Source: Saprospiraceae bacterium (GTDB taxonomy: Bacteria; Bacteroidota; Bacteroidia; Chitinophagales; Saprospiraceae). Taken from it: a DNA stretch of 64,000 nucleotides. The DNA is taken from the NCBI GenBank assembly GCA_022448955.1, contig JAKVCU010000008.1:1-64000 (forward strand), read 5' to 3'. Positions 18,717 to 27,451 of this stretch are shown one piece after another. Both the position numbers and the translations under genes were made by a program. A model generated the notes under the pieces. It did no database searches. It saw only the letters and a program-made list of their open reading frames with translations, and was not told where the DNA came from. How positions within the stretch are numbered: the stretch's first letter is position 1; each line of letters starts with the position of its first letter.

Positions 18717-19403
18717 TTATTCCTGTAATTGCAGTCTAAAACCCACTCCATGGATATTTTCAATCTTAATTCCAGGATCTGCTTTAAGATATTTCCTCAA
18801 TCTCGAAATAAAAACATCAAGACTTCGGCCCATAAAATAATCATCTTCCCCCCATAGTTGCTTTAAAATATTGGATCTTTTGACTACTTGATTAGCATTT
18901 TCATAAAAATACTTCAACAAATCGGCTTCTTTTTGAGTAAGTCTTCGCCCAGCCTCTCCTATTTGCAGTTGAAGATTAGGGTAATCTAAATGAAATTGAC
19001 CAATCTGAAATTGATCTTGTTTCACACGATGGTTAATTCTGCTCCTTCTCAGAAAAACTTCAATTTTTAATATAAGTTCCTCTATGCTAAAAGGCTTAGT
19101 CATATAATCGTCTGCTCCTAGCTTCAAACCATGAATTTTATCTTCCTTCAAGGATTTGGCCGTAAGAAAGATAATGGGTACTTCTTTATCTTTTCTTCGG
19201 ATTAAGGAAGCCAATTCAAAACCATCCATTTCTGGAAGCATGACATCTAGAATACAGAGATCAAAGGAGGTTTCTTGAATGAGATCAGCTGCTTCTTTTC
19301 CTCTCAAGCAGTGCGTTATTTGATAGCCTTTGAGTTCTAGATTATCTTTGGTTACAAAACTTAAGCTCTCATCATCCTCTACATATAATAAGTGTGGTTT
19401 CAT
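18717..19403 (-). CDS. OmpR/PhoB-family response regulator
   Basis: 228 residues from the ATG opening MKPHLLYVEDDESLSF. The receiver domain (about 1-120) has the acidic pair Asp10/Asp11, the phosphoacceptor Asp53 in LCILDVMLPEMDGFE, and the conserved Lys in DDYMTKPF. A winged-helix DNA-binding domain follows (about 130-226, RRLTQKEADLLKYFYENAN, SLDVFISRLRKYLKADP). The frame extends 25 codons upstream but that extension is not conserved-looking. It lies downstream of its likely partner histidine kinase on the same strand, with 169 bases between them occupied mostly by a repeat element (19504-19576). Confidence 0.93.
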   Translation of the reverse strand: MKPHLLYVEDDESLSFVTKDNLELKGYQITHCLRGKEAADLIQETSFDLCILDVMLPEMDGFELASLIRRKDKEVPIIFLTAKSLKEDKIHGLKLGADDYMTKPFSIEELILKIEVFLRRSRINHRVKQDQFQIGQFHLDYPNLQLQIGEAGRRLTQKEADLLKYFYENANQVVKRSNILKQLWGEDDYFMGRSLDVFISRLRKYLKADPGIKIENIHGVGFRLQLQE

Positions 19404-19503
19404 GTTTTTAGGTTTTAGCGTTGGGCAAGAAATGAAGACGTACTCTATCAAAAAAATTATTTTTCTTAGACTTAACACCCTGCAATTTAGATTACAGTAT
19501 ACT

Positions 19504-19576
19504 TAAGTAGTTTGCCCGAACCCGTGCCTGCCGGCAGACTGGAATCGGTACAATAAAATTTTGTCTAGGCACTTAC
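19504..19576 (+). repeat. Dispersed TAAGT/ACTTA element, copy A (short form)
   Basis: 73 bases from TAAGTAGTTTGCCCGAACCC to TTTTGTCTAGGCACTTAC. The core CTGCCGGCAG is a perfect palindrome. It aligns along its whole length with copy F read in reverse (74-75 bases). On the minus strand the element begins GTAAGTGCCTAGAC, and the stop codon TAA of the histidine kinase lies inside these first bases, so the element abuts or supplies the end of that gene. Confidence 0.7.
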
Positions 19577-20853
19577 TCGATTTCTGTAGCTGTCTTTAGA
19601 TATAATTTCACTTCTGTTCCAATTCCTTCTTGGCTATCCAAACGAATGCGCCAGCCATGCGCATCGCAAATATTTTTGACATAATACAGACCAAGACCGA
19701 AGCCTTTAACATCATGGCGATTACCGGTTGGCACTCTGTAAAACTTATCAAAAATACGGCTGATATATTCTGCCTGAATCCCCATTCCGTTGTCTTTAAT
19801 TGACAGTTCCAAATAGCCCTGATATTCATTTAGCTGCACCTCAATTCTAGGTTTATTTTTACAATATTTTATAGCATTGTCAAATAAGTTGTGTAATATA
19901 TTAGTGAGGTGCAATCGGTCAGCATTAATAGACCAGTTTTTTGGGGGAAGTTTTGCCTCCAATTCTCCACCTATTTTTTCTATCCTTATTTGAATACTGT
20001 TTAGAATTCCCTCTAAGACTTCCGTCAAATTCAACACTTCAGGCTTTAAACTAAAGCCGCCTTTCTCGATAGTTGCCAACTGAAGTACCTTTTCGACTTG
20101 TTTATTTAAACGCATATTTTGCTCCTTTATGATATTGGCATATTGAAATAGACGTTTGTCGGCCTGCACCTCTGGTGCTTGTAAAAAGACATCTGCTGAA
20201 ACACGAATGGTAGAAATTGGCGTTTTAAACTCATGCGTCATATTGTTGATAAAATCTTTCTGCATTTCAGAAAGTCTTTTCTGACGAAGTATAATGAACA
20301 TCGAATACATAAAAAAAAGAATGGTAACGATAACTAGTGCAGTAAATGTGATCGTAAGTTGCATCTTACCCAAAAGATGACCTGTTCGATTTGGAAACTT
20401 CACTCCAAAGTAATACGTAAATTCATCATATTTGGGTAAATTCCCTAGTTCTGCTTTATTTTTTTCTGCTTCAGAGGCTCCATAGAATCCACCATATACC
20501 ATTTCATCGGTCGTACAATCGTAGACGGAGTACTCAAATGCCTCATCCATTGCCAAGGCTTGTAACTCTCGACGGAGAAATTCTTTCAGTAAAGTCGGAT
20601 CGATTTCTGCCTCAATATTGACAATATAATAATTGGAGGTACGCTTTTTAATTACGTCCTTAACGGGCAAAGCACTGTCATTAGCCTCTGCCATTTTTTT
20701 TGCTACATTTAATAAAGCCAACCTTACTTTGCTATTAAACTCATCTTCATTAATATCCCAAGTGGAAATGACCCAATAAGATTGCATGCCAATAAGGCTG
20801 ATAATCGTTATGGCACCCAATAATACAATCCGTTTAATGATATTGCTATTCAT
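19573..20853 (-). CDS. Sensor histidine kinase
   Basis: 426 residues. Membrane helix at about 8-28, periplasmic sensor region (about 30-155), second helix (about 165-188), then HisKA with the phosphoacceptor His207 in INNMTHEFKTPISTIR, and a HATPase domain with the N box (LFDNAIKYCKNKP), G1 box (IKDNGMGIQ), F box (IFDKFYRVP) and G2 box (GFGLGLYYVKNIC). It should sense an envelope signal and phosphorylate the downstream OmpR-type regulator. The stop codon falls inside repeat copy A, so the last codons (ATEIE) could have been altered by insertion; the catalytic domain is complete. Confidence 0.92.
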   Translation of the reverse strand: MNSNIIKRIVLLGAITIISLIGMQSYWVISTWDINEDEFNSKVRLALLNVAKKMAEANDSALPVKDVIKKRTSNYYIVNIEAEIDPTLLKEFLRRELQALAMDEAFEYSVYDCTTDEMVYGGFYGASEAEKNKAELGNLPKYDEFTYYFGVKFPNRTGHLLGKMQLTITFTALVIVTILFFMYSMFIILRQKRLSEMQKDFINNMTHEFKTPISTIRVSADVFLQAPEVQADKRLFQYANIIKEQNMRLNKQVEKVLQLATIEKGGFSLKPEVLNLTEVLEGILNSIQIRIEKIGGELEAKLPPKNWSINADRLHLTNILHNLFDNAIKYCKNKPRIEVQLNEYQGYLELSIKDNGMGIQAEYISRIFDKFYRVPTGNRHDVKGFGLGLYYVKNICDAHGWRIRLDSQEGIGTEVKLYLKTATEIE

Positions 20854-21065
20854 AAATATTCTCCACTAAAATGATTCAAGTAATATTACAATATTCTAAT
20901 CGGTATACTTCATAGCTTAACAGCTCATTAACAAGATTTATAGCTCATTAACATGATTCGTATAACAAACGGGGGTAGATATAAAGTATTTCCATTTTGT
21001 TGTGATTTTTCATCCGTTCTACTTTTTTTATCCCAAAAAAAAAGCTAATAAGTATTTTTTATTTC

Positions 21066-21093
21066 TTGAACGGCGTTGAAATCTTTATTTTTG
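21066..21093 (+). promoter_or_regulatory. Putative promoter of the DUF4271-hemD pair
   Basis: TTG at 21066, a 17-base spacer, then TATTTTTG at 21086-21093. Both elements and the spacing match the Bacteroidota housekeeping consensus. The start codon is only about 23 bases downstream of the -7 element, implying a short leader. Confidence 0.55.
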
Positions 21094-21115
21094 TTCAAAT
21101 TTCAGTAAATAAACA

Positions 21116-22042
21116 ATGATTCTGAGCCTTAAAAAAATGCGCTGTACCATACGATTTGATATACTTATTTGGATGCTGTTAGCTGTGCAAAGTATCAATG
21201 CTCAAGAGAATAATCCATTTGATCTATTACCTAGGTTAAATACAGCAACGGAGACCTCAGATGAAGAAGGCGTCCAATTACAAGAAGAAAGCAAAAACCC
21301 ATTTGATATCGTCATACCTCCCCAAGCAGCGGTATCTGTAGTACCTAGAAATCCTAATATACGATTAGAAAAACCATCCGCAGCTTCCGATACTCGATCT
21401 AACAGAGGATTTATTCTAACTATTATCCTTAGTAGTTTAATATTGATTACAGTCATTACAACTGCCTTCAGAAGCTTTTTAAACAGAGCATATAAAGGTT
21501 TCTTGAATGGTAATATCATGTACCAACTATTCAGAGATAATAAAGCAGGAAAAAGATTACCCTACTTTTTTCTATATTTTCTCTTCTTCTTCAATTTGGC
21601 AGTATTTTTATTTTTAGTTGCTCAGCATCAGAAGATAAACTTAGCGTACAGCGATATACAATTGCAACTATATCTATTGGTTGGAATTGTGGTATTACTC
21701 TTATCTAAGCATTCTTTGTATAGCATATTAGCATTTTTTTTCCCATTTAATAAGGAGTTGAAAGCTTTTAGTTTTACCTCTATGATTTTTGGAATAATCT
21801 TAGGCTTTGTGATAGCTCCTATCAACTTACTACTTGCTTACGGATCAGAGGAGCTAGCGAGTGGAAGTACCTACTTTGGGTTTGGAATTATTGTCTTTTT
21901 TTATCTTTTTAAAAGTTTAAGAGGGATTTTAATTGGCTACAAATATTTAATTAGTAATACTTTTCACTTTTTGTTGTATATTTGCACCATCGAAATAGCC
22001 CCCGTTTTAATTATGGCAAAAATAGTATTAGGGCAATTATAA
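21116..22042 (+). CDS. DUF4271-family integral membrane protein
   Basis: 308 residues. A signal-like N-terminus (about 12-30) is followed by a low-complexity periplasmic stretch with a repeated NPFD motif (NNPFDLLP and KNPFDIVIP at about residues 32-68), then a cluster of six or more membrane helices (about 98-305). The helical part fits DUF4271, a Bacteroidota family of unknown function that commonly precedes the uroporphyrinogen-III synthase gene, as here (42 bases). It may be an envelope or haem-related membrane component; no catalytic motif is visible. Confidence 0.72.
   Translation: MILSLKKMRCTIRFDILIWMLLAVQSINAQENNPFDLLPRLNTATETSDEEGVQLQEESKNPFDIVIPPQAAVSVVPRNPNIRLEKPSAASDTRSNRGFILTIILSSLILITVITTAFRSFLNRAYKGFLNGNIMYQLFRDNKAGKRLPYFFLYFLFFFNLAVFLFLVAQHQKINLAYSDIQLQLYLLVGIVVLLLSKHSLYSILAFFFPFNKELKAFSFTSMIFGIILGFVIAPINLLLAYGSEELASGSTYFGFGIIVFFYLFKSLRGILIGYKYLISNTFHFLLYICTIEIAPVLIMAKIVLGQL
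21977..21984 (+). promoter_or_regulatory. Possible internal promoter for hemD
   Basis: TATATTTGCACC matches TAnnTTTG followed by C exactly. It lies inside the last codons of the DUF4271 gene, about 100 bases before hemD, so hemD may be transcribed independently. No convincing TTG is seen at the -33 distance. Confidence 0.35.
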
Positions 22043-22084
22043 TTCCTTCTTTTTGGAAAAACTCGATCAATAAATAAATTCTGA

Positions 22085-22864
22085 ATGGCAGCAAACGGTA
22101 AAGCGATAGAGTCGAAGCTGAAGAGAGTAAAATCAATATTGATTTCCCAACCGAAGCCAGAGCGCTCACCTTATTATGAATTACAGAAGAAATACGATTT
22201 GCAAATCGATTGGCGTCCTTTTATACATGTAGAAGGTTTAGACTCAAAAGAATTCCGCAAACAACGTATTCGTCCTGATGAGTTCTCTGCAATTATTCTT
22301 ACTAGTAAAAATGCTGTAGATCATTTCTTTCGCATCTGTGAAGAATTACGTATCAAAATGTCACAGGATACTAAGTATTTCTGCTTAACAGAAGCTATTG
22401 CAAATTATTTGCAGAAGTTTATAGTTTACAGAAAGAGAAAAGTTTTTGTAGGTAAACGTACAATCCAAGACTTATCAAACTATTTGAAAAAGCACAAAGC
22501 TAATGAGCGTTTTTTATTGCCATGTTCTAATCTTGGTAGTAAAGCCGTTTCTAAGTTTTTAACAGATAATGATTTCAACTGGCAAGATAGCCTCATGTAT
22601 CGTACTGTGAGTAGTGATTTGTCGGATTTAAGCGATGTTACTTATGATGTACTAGTATTTTTCAGCCCTCTTGGGATTAAGTCATTGTTTGAAAACTTTC
22701 CTGACTTCAAACAAAATGATACTCGGATGGCTGTTTTTGGTAATAGCACGAGCAAAGCAGTTGAAGATCGTGGATTAACGATCAACATTAAGGCTCCCGC
22801 ACCAGAAACTCCATCGATGACCATGGCACTTGAAAAATATTTACAAATATCTAACAAAGAGTAA
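22085..22864 (+). CDS. hemD: Uroporphyrinogen-III synthase
   Basis: 259 residues, the usual size. Two Rossmann-like halves are apparent: KRVKSILISQPKPERSPYYE and FSAIILTSKNAVDHFFRIC in the first, and FLLPCSNLGSKAVSKFL with DVLVFFSPLGIKSLFENFPD in the second, ending in the typical STSKAVEDRGLTINIKAPAPETPSM. The enzyme closes hydroxymethylbilane with D-ring inversion to give uroporphyrinogen III for haem, sirohaem or B12. It follows the DUF4271 gene closely. hemA is also in this window (61.5 kb), but the other haem genes are not. Confidence 0.85.
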   Translation: MAANGKAIESKLKRVKSILISQPKPERSPYYELQKKYDLQIDWRPFIHVEGLDSKEFRKQRIRPDEFSAIILTSKNAVDHFFRICEELRIKMSQDTKYFCLTEAIANYLQKFIVYRKRKVFVGKRTIQDLSNYLKKHKANERFLLPCSNLGSKAVSKFLTDNDFNWQDSLMYRTVSSDLSDLSDVTYDVLVFFSPLGIKSLFENFPDFKQNDTRMAVFGNSTSKAVEDRGLTINIKAPAPETPSMTMALEKYLQISNKE

Positions 22865-22941
22865 TTGATACTAAGTTATTGGGCTCAACCATATTAACTC
22901 ATCTTCTACGCCTAAATTTCTTAGCAAGAAATAATATGCAT

Positions 22942-22984
22942 GAATATTCCTAATTCTCAGCAAGCCTGAGAATTAGGAATATTC
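22942..22984. terminator. Perfect 19-bp hairpin between hemD and the Nudix gene
   Basis: GAATATTCCTAATTCTCAG pairs without mismatch with its complement around the five-base loop CAAGC. No T-run follows, so it may be a factor-assisted terminator, an mRNA-stabilising stem or a protein-binding palindrome. It lies 77 bases after hemD. Nothing else is seen in the 344-base gap 22865-23208. Confidence 0.7.
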
Positions 22985-23208
22985 TGCTATACAATTCTAC
23001 ATTTCACTACAAATAAGCTCCACCACTACAGGCTTTTATTGTTTTTTACTTAGCCACAAAGCTGATAATTTTAATCAATATTTCAGATTGCATGATCTTA
23101 ATTGATAGAGGTCTGCTATTAATCATGTAACCTTCTTATTATAACCTAAAATTAAAGCTAACTGCTACTCTTTTATCAACTGAACGCTCTATTTTTTGTT
23201 ATTTAAGT

Positions 23209-23835
23209 ATGCAAAACTTTATTCATAAAATTCAATCCGGTCTTCAACGACCGTTGCCTGGAATTGCTGCGCATAATAGGATGGCACATGTGGCTCGTCA
23301 AACCAAATTTGATGTACCCTCCAATGCTCGACAAGCGAGCGTAATTGCACTACTCTTCCCCAAGCTAAAGGAGTGGCATATCGTCTTAATCGAGAGAACT
23401 TCTAGCAACCCAAACGATCAACATAAGGGACAAATCAGCTTCCCTGGCGGCAGTCATGATAATAGTGATCCTGATTTTGAATTTACTGCTTTGCGCGAAG
23501 CAAAAGAGGAGATCGGTGTTAACCCCAATGATATACAAATACTTGGAGAACTCACTGACCTTTACATCCCTGTGAGTAACTTTAATGTCAAGCCTTTTGT
23601 AGGTTTTATGGACTATACCCCCTCTTTTATCCCACAAGAAAGCGAAGTAGCATCTATTTTGGAAGTTCCTTTTCAAACTTTTATGAGTCCGAATATCCGC
23701 CAAAAAACAAATATCAAAATCACTCCGCAAATTACTTTAAAAGATGTTCCCTTTTTCAACATTGATAATAAAATCCTGTGGGGAGCAACAGCAATGATGA
23801 TGAGTGAATTGATCGAAGTTATACAGTTAGTATAA
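23209..23835 (+). CDS. Nudix hydrolase, CoA-pyrophosphatase (NudL-like)
   Basis: 208 residues. The Nudix box reads GGSHDNSDPDFEFTALREAKEEIG, where the REaxEE core and the Gly-Gly-x-x-Asp spacing follow the CoA-diphosphatase (NudL/PCD1) branch. The preceding VIALLFPKLKEWHIVLIERT and HKGQISFPGG also match that branch. The expected reaction is cleavage of CoA or acyl-CoA pyrophosphate to 4'-phosphopantetheine and 3',5'-ADP in the cytoplasm. It precedes icmF, itself an acyl-CoA enzyme, but a repeat element and a candidate promoter separate them, so cotranscription is doubtful. Confidence 0.82.
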   Translation: MQNFIHKIQSGLQRPLPGIAAHNRMAHVARQTKFDVPSNARQASVIALLFPKLKEWHIVLIERTSSNPNDQHKGQISFPGGSHDNSDPDFEFTALREAKEEIGVNPNDIQILGELTDLYIPVSNFNVKPFVGFMDYTPSFIPQESEVASILEVPFQTFMSPNIRQKTNIKITPQITLKDVPFFNIDNKILWGATAMMMSELIEVIQLV

Positions 23836-23850
23836 CTAAGCGAAAAGTAG

Positions 23851-23858
23851 TATTTTTG
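23851..23858 (+). promoter_or_regulatory. Possible -7 element upstream of icmF
   Basis: TATTTTTGC is an exact TAnnTTTG match 16 bases after the Nudix stop codon and 115 bases before icmF. No good TTG is visible at -33. If used, the transcript leader would run through repeat copy B. Confidence 0.3.
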
Positions 23859-23877
23859 CAAAAATCCAAATAACCAC

Positions 23878-23942
23878 TAAGTGAAACCAATAGAAGTAGT
23901 CAACGCAAAAGCTGATACAGTAAATTTTGTCTAGACACTTAT
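23878..23942 (+). repeat. Dispersed TAAGT/ACTTA element, copy B (short, diverged)
   Basis: 65 bases from TAAGTGAAACC to AAATTTTGTCTAGACACTTAT. The right end is nearly identical to copies A and D (TTTTGTCTAGGCACTTAC). The middle GATACAGTAAA corresponds to GGTACAATAAA of copy A. It lies in the leader region between the Nudix gene and icmF, 30 bases before the icmF start. Confidence 0.6.
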
Positions 23943-23972
23943 TACTTAGCCTAACCAAATTATATACTTCTG

Positions 23973-26900
23973 ATGGAAAAAATTGCACCCTACCAGCCAA
24001 CTTATAAGGTCAGAATTGTAACGGCTGCATCTTTATTTGATGGCCACGATGCAGCGATCAATATCATGCGCCGGATTATGCAAAGCTCAGGCGCTGAAAT
24101 CATTCACCTCGGCCACAACCGCTCTGTGCAAGAAATCGTTAATACCGCTATTCAAGAAGATGTACAAGGGATTGCCATCACTTCTTACCAAGGTGGGCAC
24201 AATGAGTTCTTTAAATACATGTATGACTTACTTCGTGAGCAAGGTGCATCCCACATCAAAATATTTGGTGGTGGTGGTGGGACTATTCTTCCTACCGAAA
24301 TTGATGAGTTACACCAATATGGTATTAATCGCATCTACTCACCAGATGATGGCCGTCAGATGGGCTTACAGGGTATGATTAATGATGTTTTGCAGGAATG
24401 TGATTTTCCAGTTGGTAATCATTTAAATGGGCAACTCCAAAAATTCCATGATAAAGATAATCACTCGCTTGCGCGAATGATCTCAGCAGTGGAAAATTTT
24501 CCTAAAGAAAATGCAGCTTGGTTAGATAATATTCGAACAGAGATTAGCAAAAAGAATATCCCTGTACTAGGTATTACCGGAACAGGGGGTGCTGGCAAAT
24601 CTAGCTTAGTAGATGAATTAGTTCGTCGCTTTTTGCTAGATTTCAAAGATAAGACTATTGCTATTATTTCTGTCGATCCCTCAAAACGTAAAACAGGAGG
24701 TGCACTATTAGGTGATCGTATTCGCATGAATTCGGTAAATAACAGCCGTGCCTACATGCGATCCTTAGCTACTCGCCAATCTAACTTGGCCCTTTCTAAA
24801 CACGTACAAGCAGCTGTTGACATTCTAAAGGCAGCTAACTTTGACCTAATCATTTTAGAAACTTCTGGTATTGGCCAGTCAGATACAGAAATTGTTGATC
24901 ACTCGGATGTTTCGCTTTATGTAATGACCCCTGAATATGGTGCAGCTACACAGCTTGAAAAAATCGACATGCTCGATTTTGCTGATATTATTGCCATTAA
25001 CAAATATGACAAACGAGGTGCGCAAGATGCCCTAAGAGATGTCAAAAAACAATATCAGCGCAATCACCAATTGTGGGATCAAGCCCCAGATACGATGCCT
25101 GTTCATGGCACAATTGCTTCTCAATTTAATGATCCAGGTATGAATACTTTATACCGTAAATTAATGGATCTAATTACTGAAAAAACAAATGCTGATCTTC
25201 GTTCTGATCTTTCTATCTCGAAGGAAATGAGTGAGAAGATTTTTATTATACCACCAAGCAGAACTCGTTATTTGTCCGAAATTTCGGAAAATAACCGCCA
25301 ATATGATCGTTGGGTAGATAGGCAATGTGAAATTGCTAGAGGCCTTTTTGGACTCCAAGAATCTGTTGCAGCTGTCAAAAAGCAGCCACAGCTTGAAGCA
25401 CAGAAAGTAGTTTTAGCAGGTTTGGAAAAAGCCTACGAAGAACTAAGCCTTGACTTAGATGGCCGTTGCAAGCGCATCCTTGATGCATGGGAAGAAAAGA
25501 AGGAAGCCTATTCTAGCGATGAGTTCGTTTATAAGGTACGTAATCGCGAAATTCGTGTACCCACTTTTACAACTTCTTTGTCTCATTCTCGAATTCCTCG
25601 TGTTTCTTTACCGAAATTTAAAGATTGGGGTGAAATTCTTCGCTGGTCATTACAAGAAAATGTACCTGGTGAGTATCCATATACGGCAGGTGTATTCCCA
25701 TTCAAGCGTAAAGGGGAAGACCCAACGCGTATGTTTGCAGGAGAAGGTGGCCCAGAGCGAACGAATCGCCGCTTTCACTATCTTTCTTCCGGCATGCCTG
25801 CAAATCGTCTTTCCACAGCTTTTGATTCTGTAACATTGTACGGAGAAGATCCAGACCATCGTCCTGATATTTATGGTAAAATTGGTAACTCAGGGGTAAG
25901 TGTTTGTTGTTTGGATGATGCCAAAAAGCTCTACTCTGGTTTTGACCTTTGTGAGCCAAAGACCTCCGTTTCGATGACTATCAACGGTCCTGCTGCTACA
26001 ATTTGTGGCTTTTTCATGAATGCAGCAATTGATCAGCATTGTGAAAAATATATCAAAGAAAACAGCCTAGAGTATTTAGTGGAAGCCAAGTTAAAAGAGC
26101 TGTATGAGGATAACGACTTACCAAGACCTTCTTATAAAGGAGATATTCCTGACGGAAATGATCAGCTAGGACTTATGCTTTTGGGCCTAACTGGTGATCA
26201 AGTGCTAGAAGCAGATGTATATGCTCGCCTTAAGGCAGAAGCATTATCTATGGTACGCGGCACCGTCCAAGCTGATATCTTAAAAGAAGATCAAGCGCAG
26301 AACACTTGTATTTTCTCAACAGAATTTTCTTTGCGCTTGATGGGTGATGTGCAACAGTACTTCATTGACCATAATGTGCGTAACTTCTATTCTGTTTCTA
26401 TCTCTGGTTATCATATTGCAGAAGCAGGTGCTAATCCAATTACTCAGTTGGCATTCACATTGGCCAACGGTTTCACTTTCGTGGAATACTATATCTCGAG
26501 AGGTATGAATGTAAATGATTTTGCACCCAACCTTTCATTCTTCTTCTCGAATGGAGTAGATCCAGAATATGCTGTAATTGGTCGCGTTGCTCGTCGTATT
26601 TGGGCGAAAGCCATGAAACACAAATACAAAGCTGATGACCGTTCACAGAAACTAAAATATCACATCCAAACTTCTGGCCGTTCCTTGCATGCACAGGAAA
26701 TTGCATTTAACGATATTCGAACAACGCTCCAAGCGTTATATGCGATTTATGATAACTGTAACTCACTACATACCAATGCTTATGATGAAGCAATTACGAC
26801 ACCAACAGAAGAAAGTGTCCGCCGTGCTGTTGCCATCCAAATGATTATCAACCACGAATTAGGCCTTTCTAAAAATGAAAACCCCATTCAGGGCTCTTTT

Positions 26901-27356
26901 ATCATTGAAGAATTGACGGATTTGGTGGAAGAAGCTGTTCTGGCCGAATTTGACCGCATTACGGAACGGGGCGGAGTATTGGGTGCTATGGAAACGATGT
27001 ACCAACGTGGTAAAATCCAGGACGAAAGTATCTATTACGAAACATTGAAGCATACGGGTGAATTACCAATCATTGGAGTGAATACATACTTGAGCAAAGA
27101 GGGTTCTCCTACGATTGTTCCACAAGAGGTTATACGTTCTACAGAAGAAGAAAAAGAAGCACAAATTAACACCTTACAACAATTGCAACAAGCCAATACC
27201 AACAAAGCACAAGAATGGTTGAAGCATCTTCAAAAAATCGCGATCAATAACGGCAATATTTTCGAAGCACTAATCGAAGCGACAAAATATTGCTCTCTTG
27301 GGCAGATTACAAATGCCCTGTATGAAGTAGGTGGGCAGTATCGTCGAAATATGTAG
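23973..27356 (+). CDS. icmF: Fused B12-dependent acyl-CoA mutase (IcmF type) with G-protein chaperone domain
   Basis: 1127 residues combining three parts: an N-terminal cobalamin-binding domain ([12 protein letters not shown] with Asp23 and His25, the lower axial ligand, then [14 protein letters not shown]); a MeaB/ArgK-like GTPase with P-loop [11 protein letters not shown] (Lys209) and later NKYDKRG; and the mutase TIM barrel from about residue 545. [20 protein letters not shown] is typical of IcmF rather than methylmalonyl-CoA mutase. The enzyme interconverts isobutyryl-CoA and n-butyryl-CoA (some members also pivalyl/isovaleryl-CoA), with the GTPase guarding cofactor loading. It stands alone, with repeat copy B just upstream and a small hairpin just after it. 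Confidence 0.93.
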   Translation: MEKIAPYQPTYKVRIVTAASLFDGHDAAINIMRRIMQSSGAEIIHLGHNRSVQEIVNTAIQEDVQGIAITSYQGGHNEFFKYMYDLLREQGASHIKIFGGGGGTILPTEIDELHQYGINRIYSPDDGRQMGLQGMINDVLQECDFPVGNHLNGQLQKFHDKDNHSLARMISAVENFPKENAAWLDNIRTEISKKNIPVLGITGTGGAGKSSLVDELVRRFLLDFKDKTIAIISVDPSKRKTGGALLGDRIRMNSVNNSRAYMRSLATRQSNLALSKHVQAAVDILKAANFDLIILETSGIGQSDTEIVDHSDVSLYVMTPEYGAATQLEKIDMLDFADIIAINKYDKRGAQDALRDVKKQYQRNHQLWDQAPDTMPVHGTIASQFNDPGMNTLYRKLMDLITEKTNADLRSDLSISKEMSEKIFIIPPSRTRYLSEISENNRQYDRWVDRQCEIARGLFGLQESVAAVKKQPQLEAQKVVLAGLEKAYEELSLDLDGRCKRILDAWEEKKEAYSSDEFVYKVRNREIRVPTFTTSLSHSRIPRVSLPKFKDWGEILRWSLQENVPGEYPYTAGVFPFKRKGEDPTRMFAGEGGPERTNRRFHYLSSGMPANRLSTAFDSVTLYGEDPDHRPDIYGKIGNSGVSVCCLDDAKKLYSGFDLCEPKTSVSMTINGPAATICGFFMNAAIDQHCEKYIKENSLEYLVEAKLKELYEDNDLPRPSYKGDIPDGNDQLGLMLLGLTGDQVLEADVYARLKAEALSMVRGTVQADILKEDQAQNTCIFSTEFSLRLMGDVQQYFIDHNVRNFYSVSISGYHIAEAGANPITQLAFTLANGFTFVEYYISRGMNVNDFAPNLSFFFSNGVDPEYAVIGRVARRIWAKAMKHKYKADDRSQKLKYHIQTSGRSLHAQEIAFNDIRTTLQALYAIYDNCNSLHTNAYDEAITTPTEESVRRAVAIQMIINHELGLSKNENPIQGSFIIEELTDLVEEAVLAEFDRITERGGVLGAMETMYQRGKIQDESIYYETLKHTGELPIIGVNTYLSKEGSPTIVPQEVIRSTEEEKEAQINTLQQLQQANTNKAQEWLKHLQKIAINNGNIFEALIEATKYCSLGQITNALYEVGGQYRRNM

Positions 27357-27357
27357 C

Positions 27358-27378
27358 GGTTTAAGTTTTTCTTAAACC
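27358..27378 (+). terminator. Short hairpin after icmF
   Basis: GGTTTAAG and CTTAAACC form a perfect 8-bp stem around TTTTT, starting 2 bases after the icmF stop codon. It lacks a following T-run, so termination strength is uncertain. Confidence 0.5.
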
Positions 27379-27451
27379 AATGGCCGACAAGAATCTGTGA
27401 ACAGCAAAAAATTAAAAGATCAATTCGCTATTTTTGACTCAAAAAGTAGCC

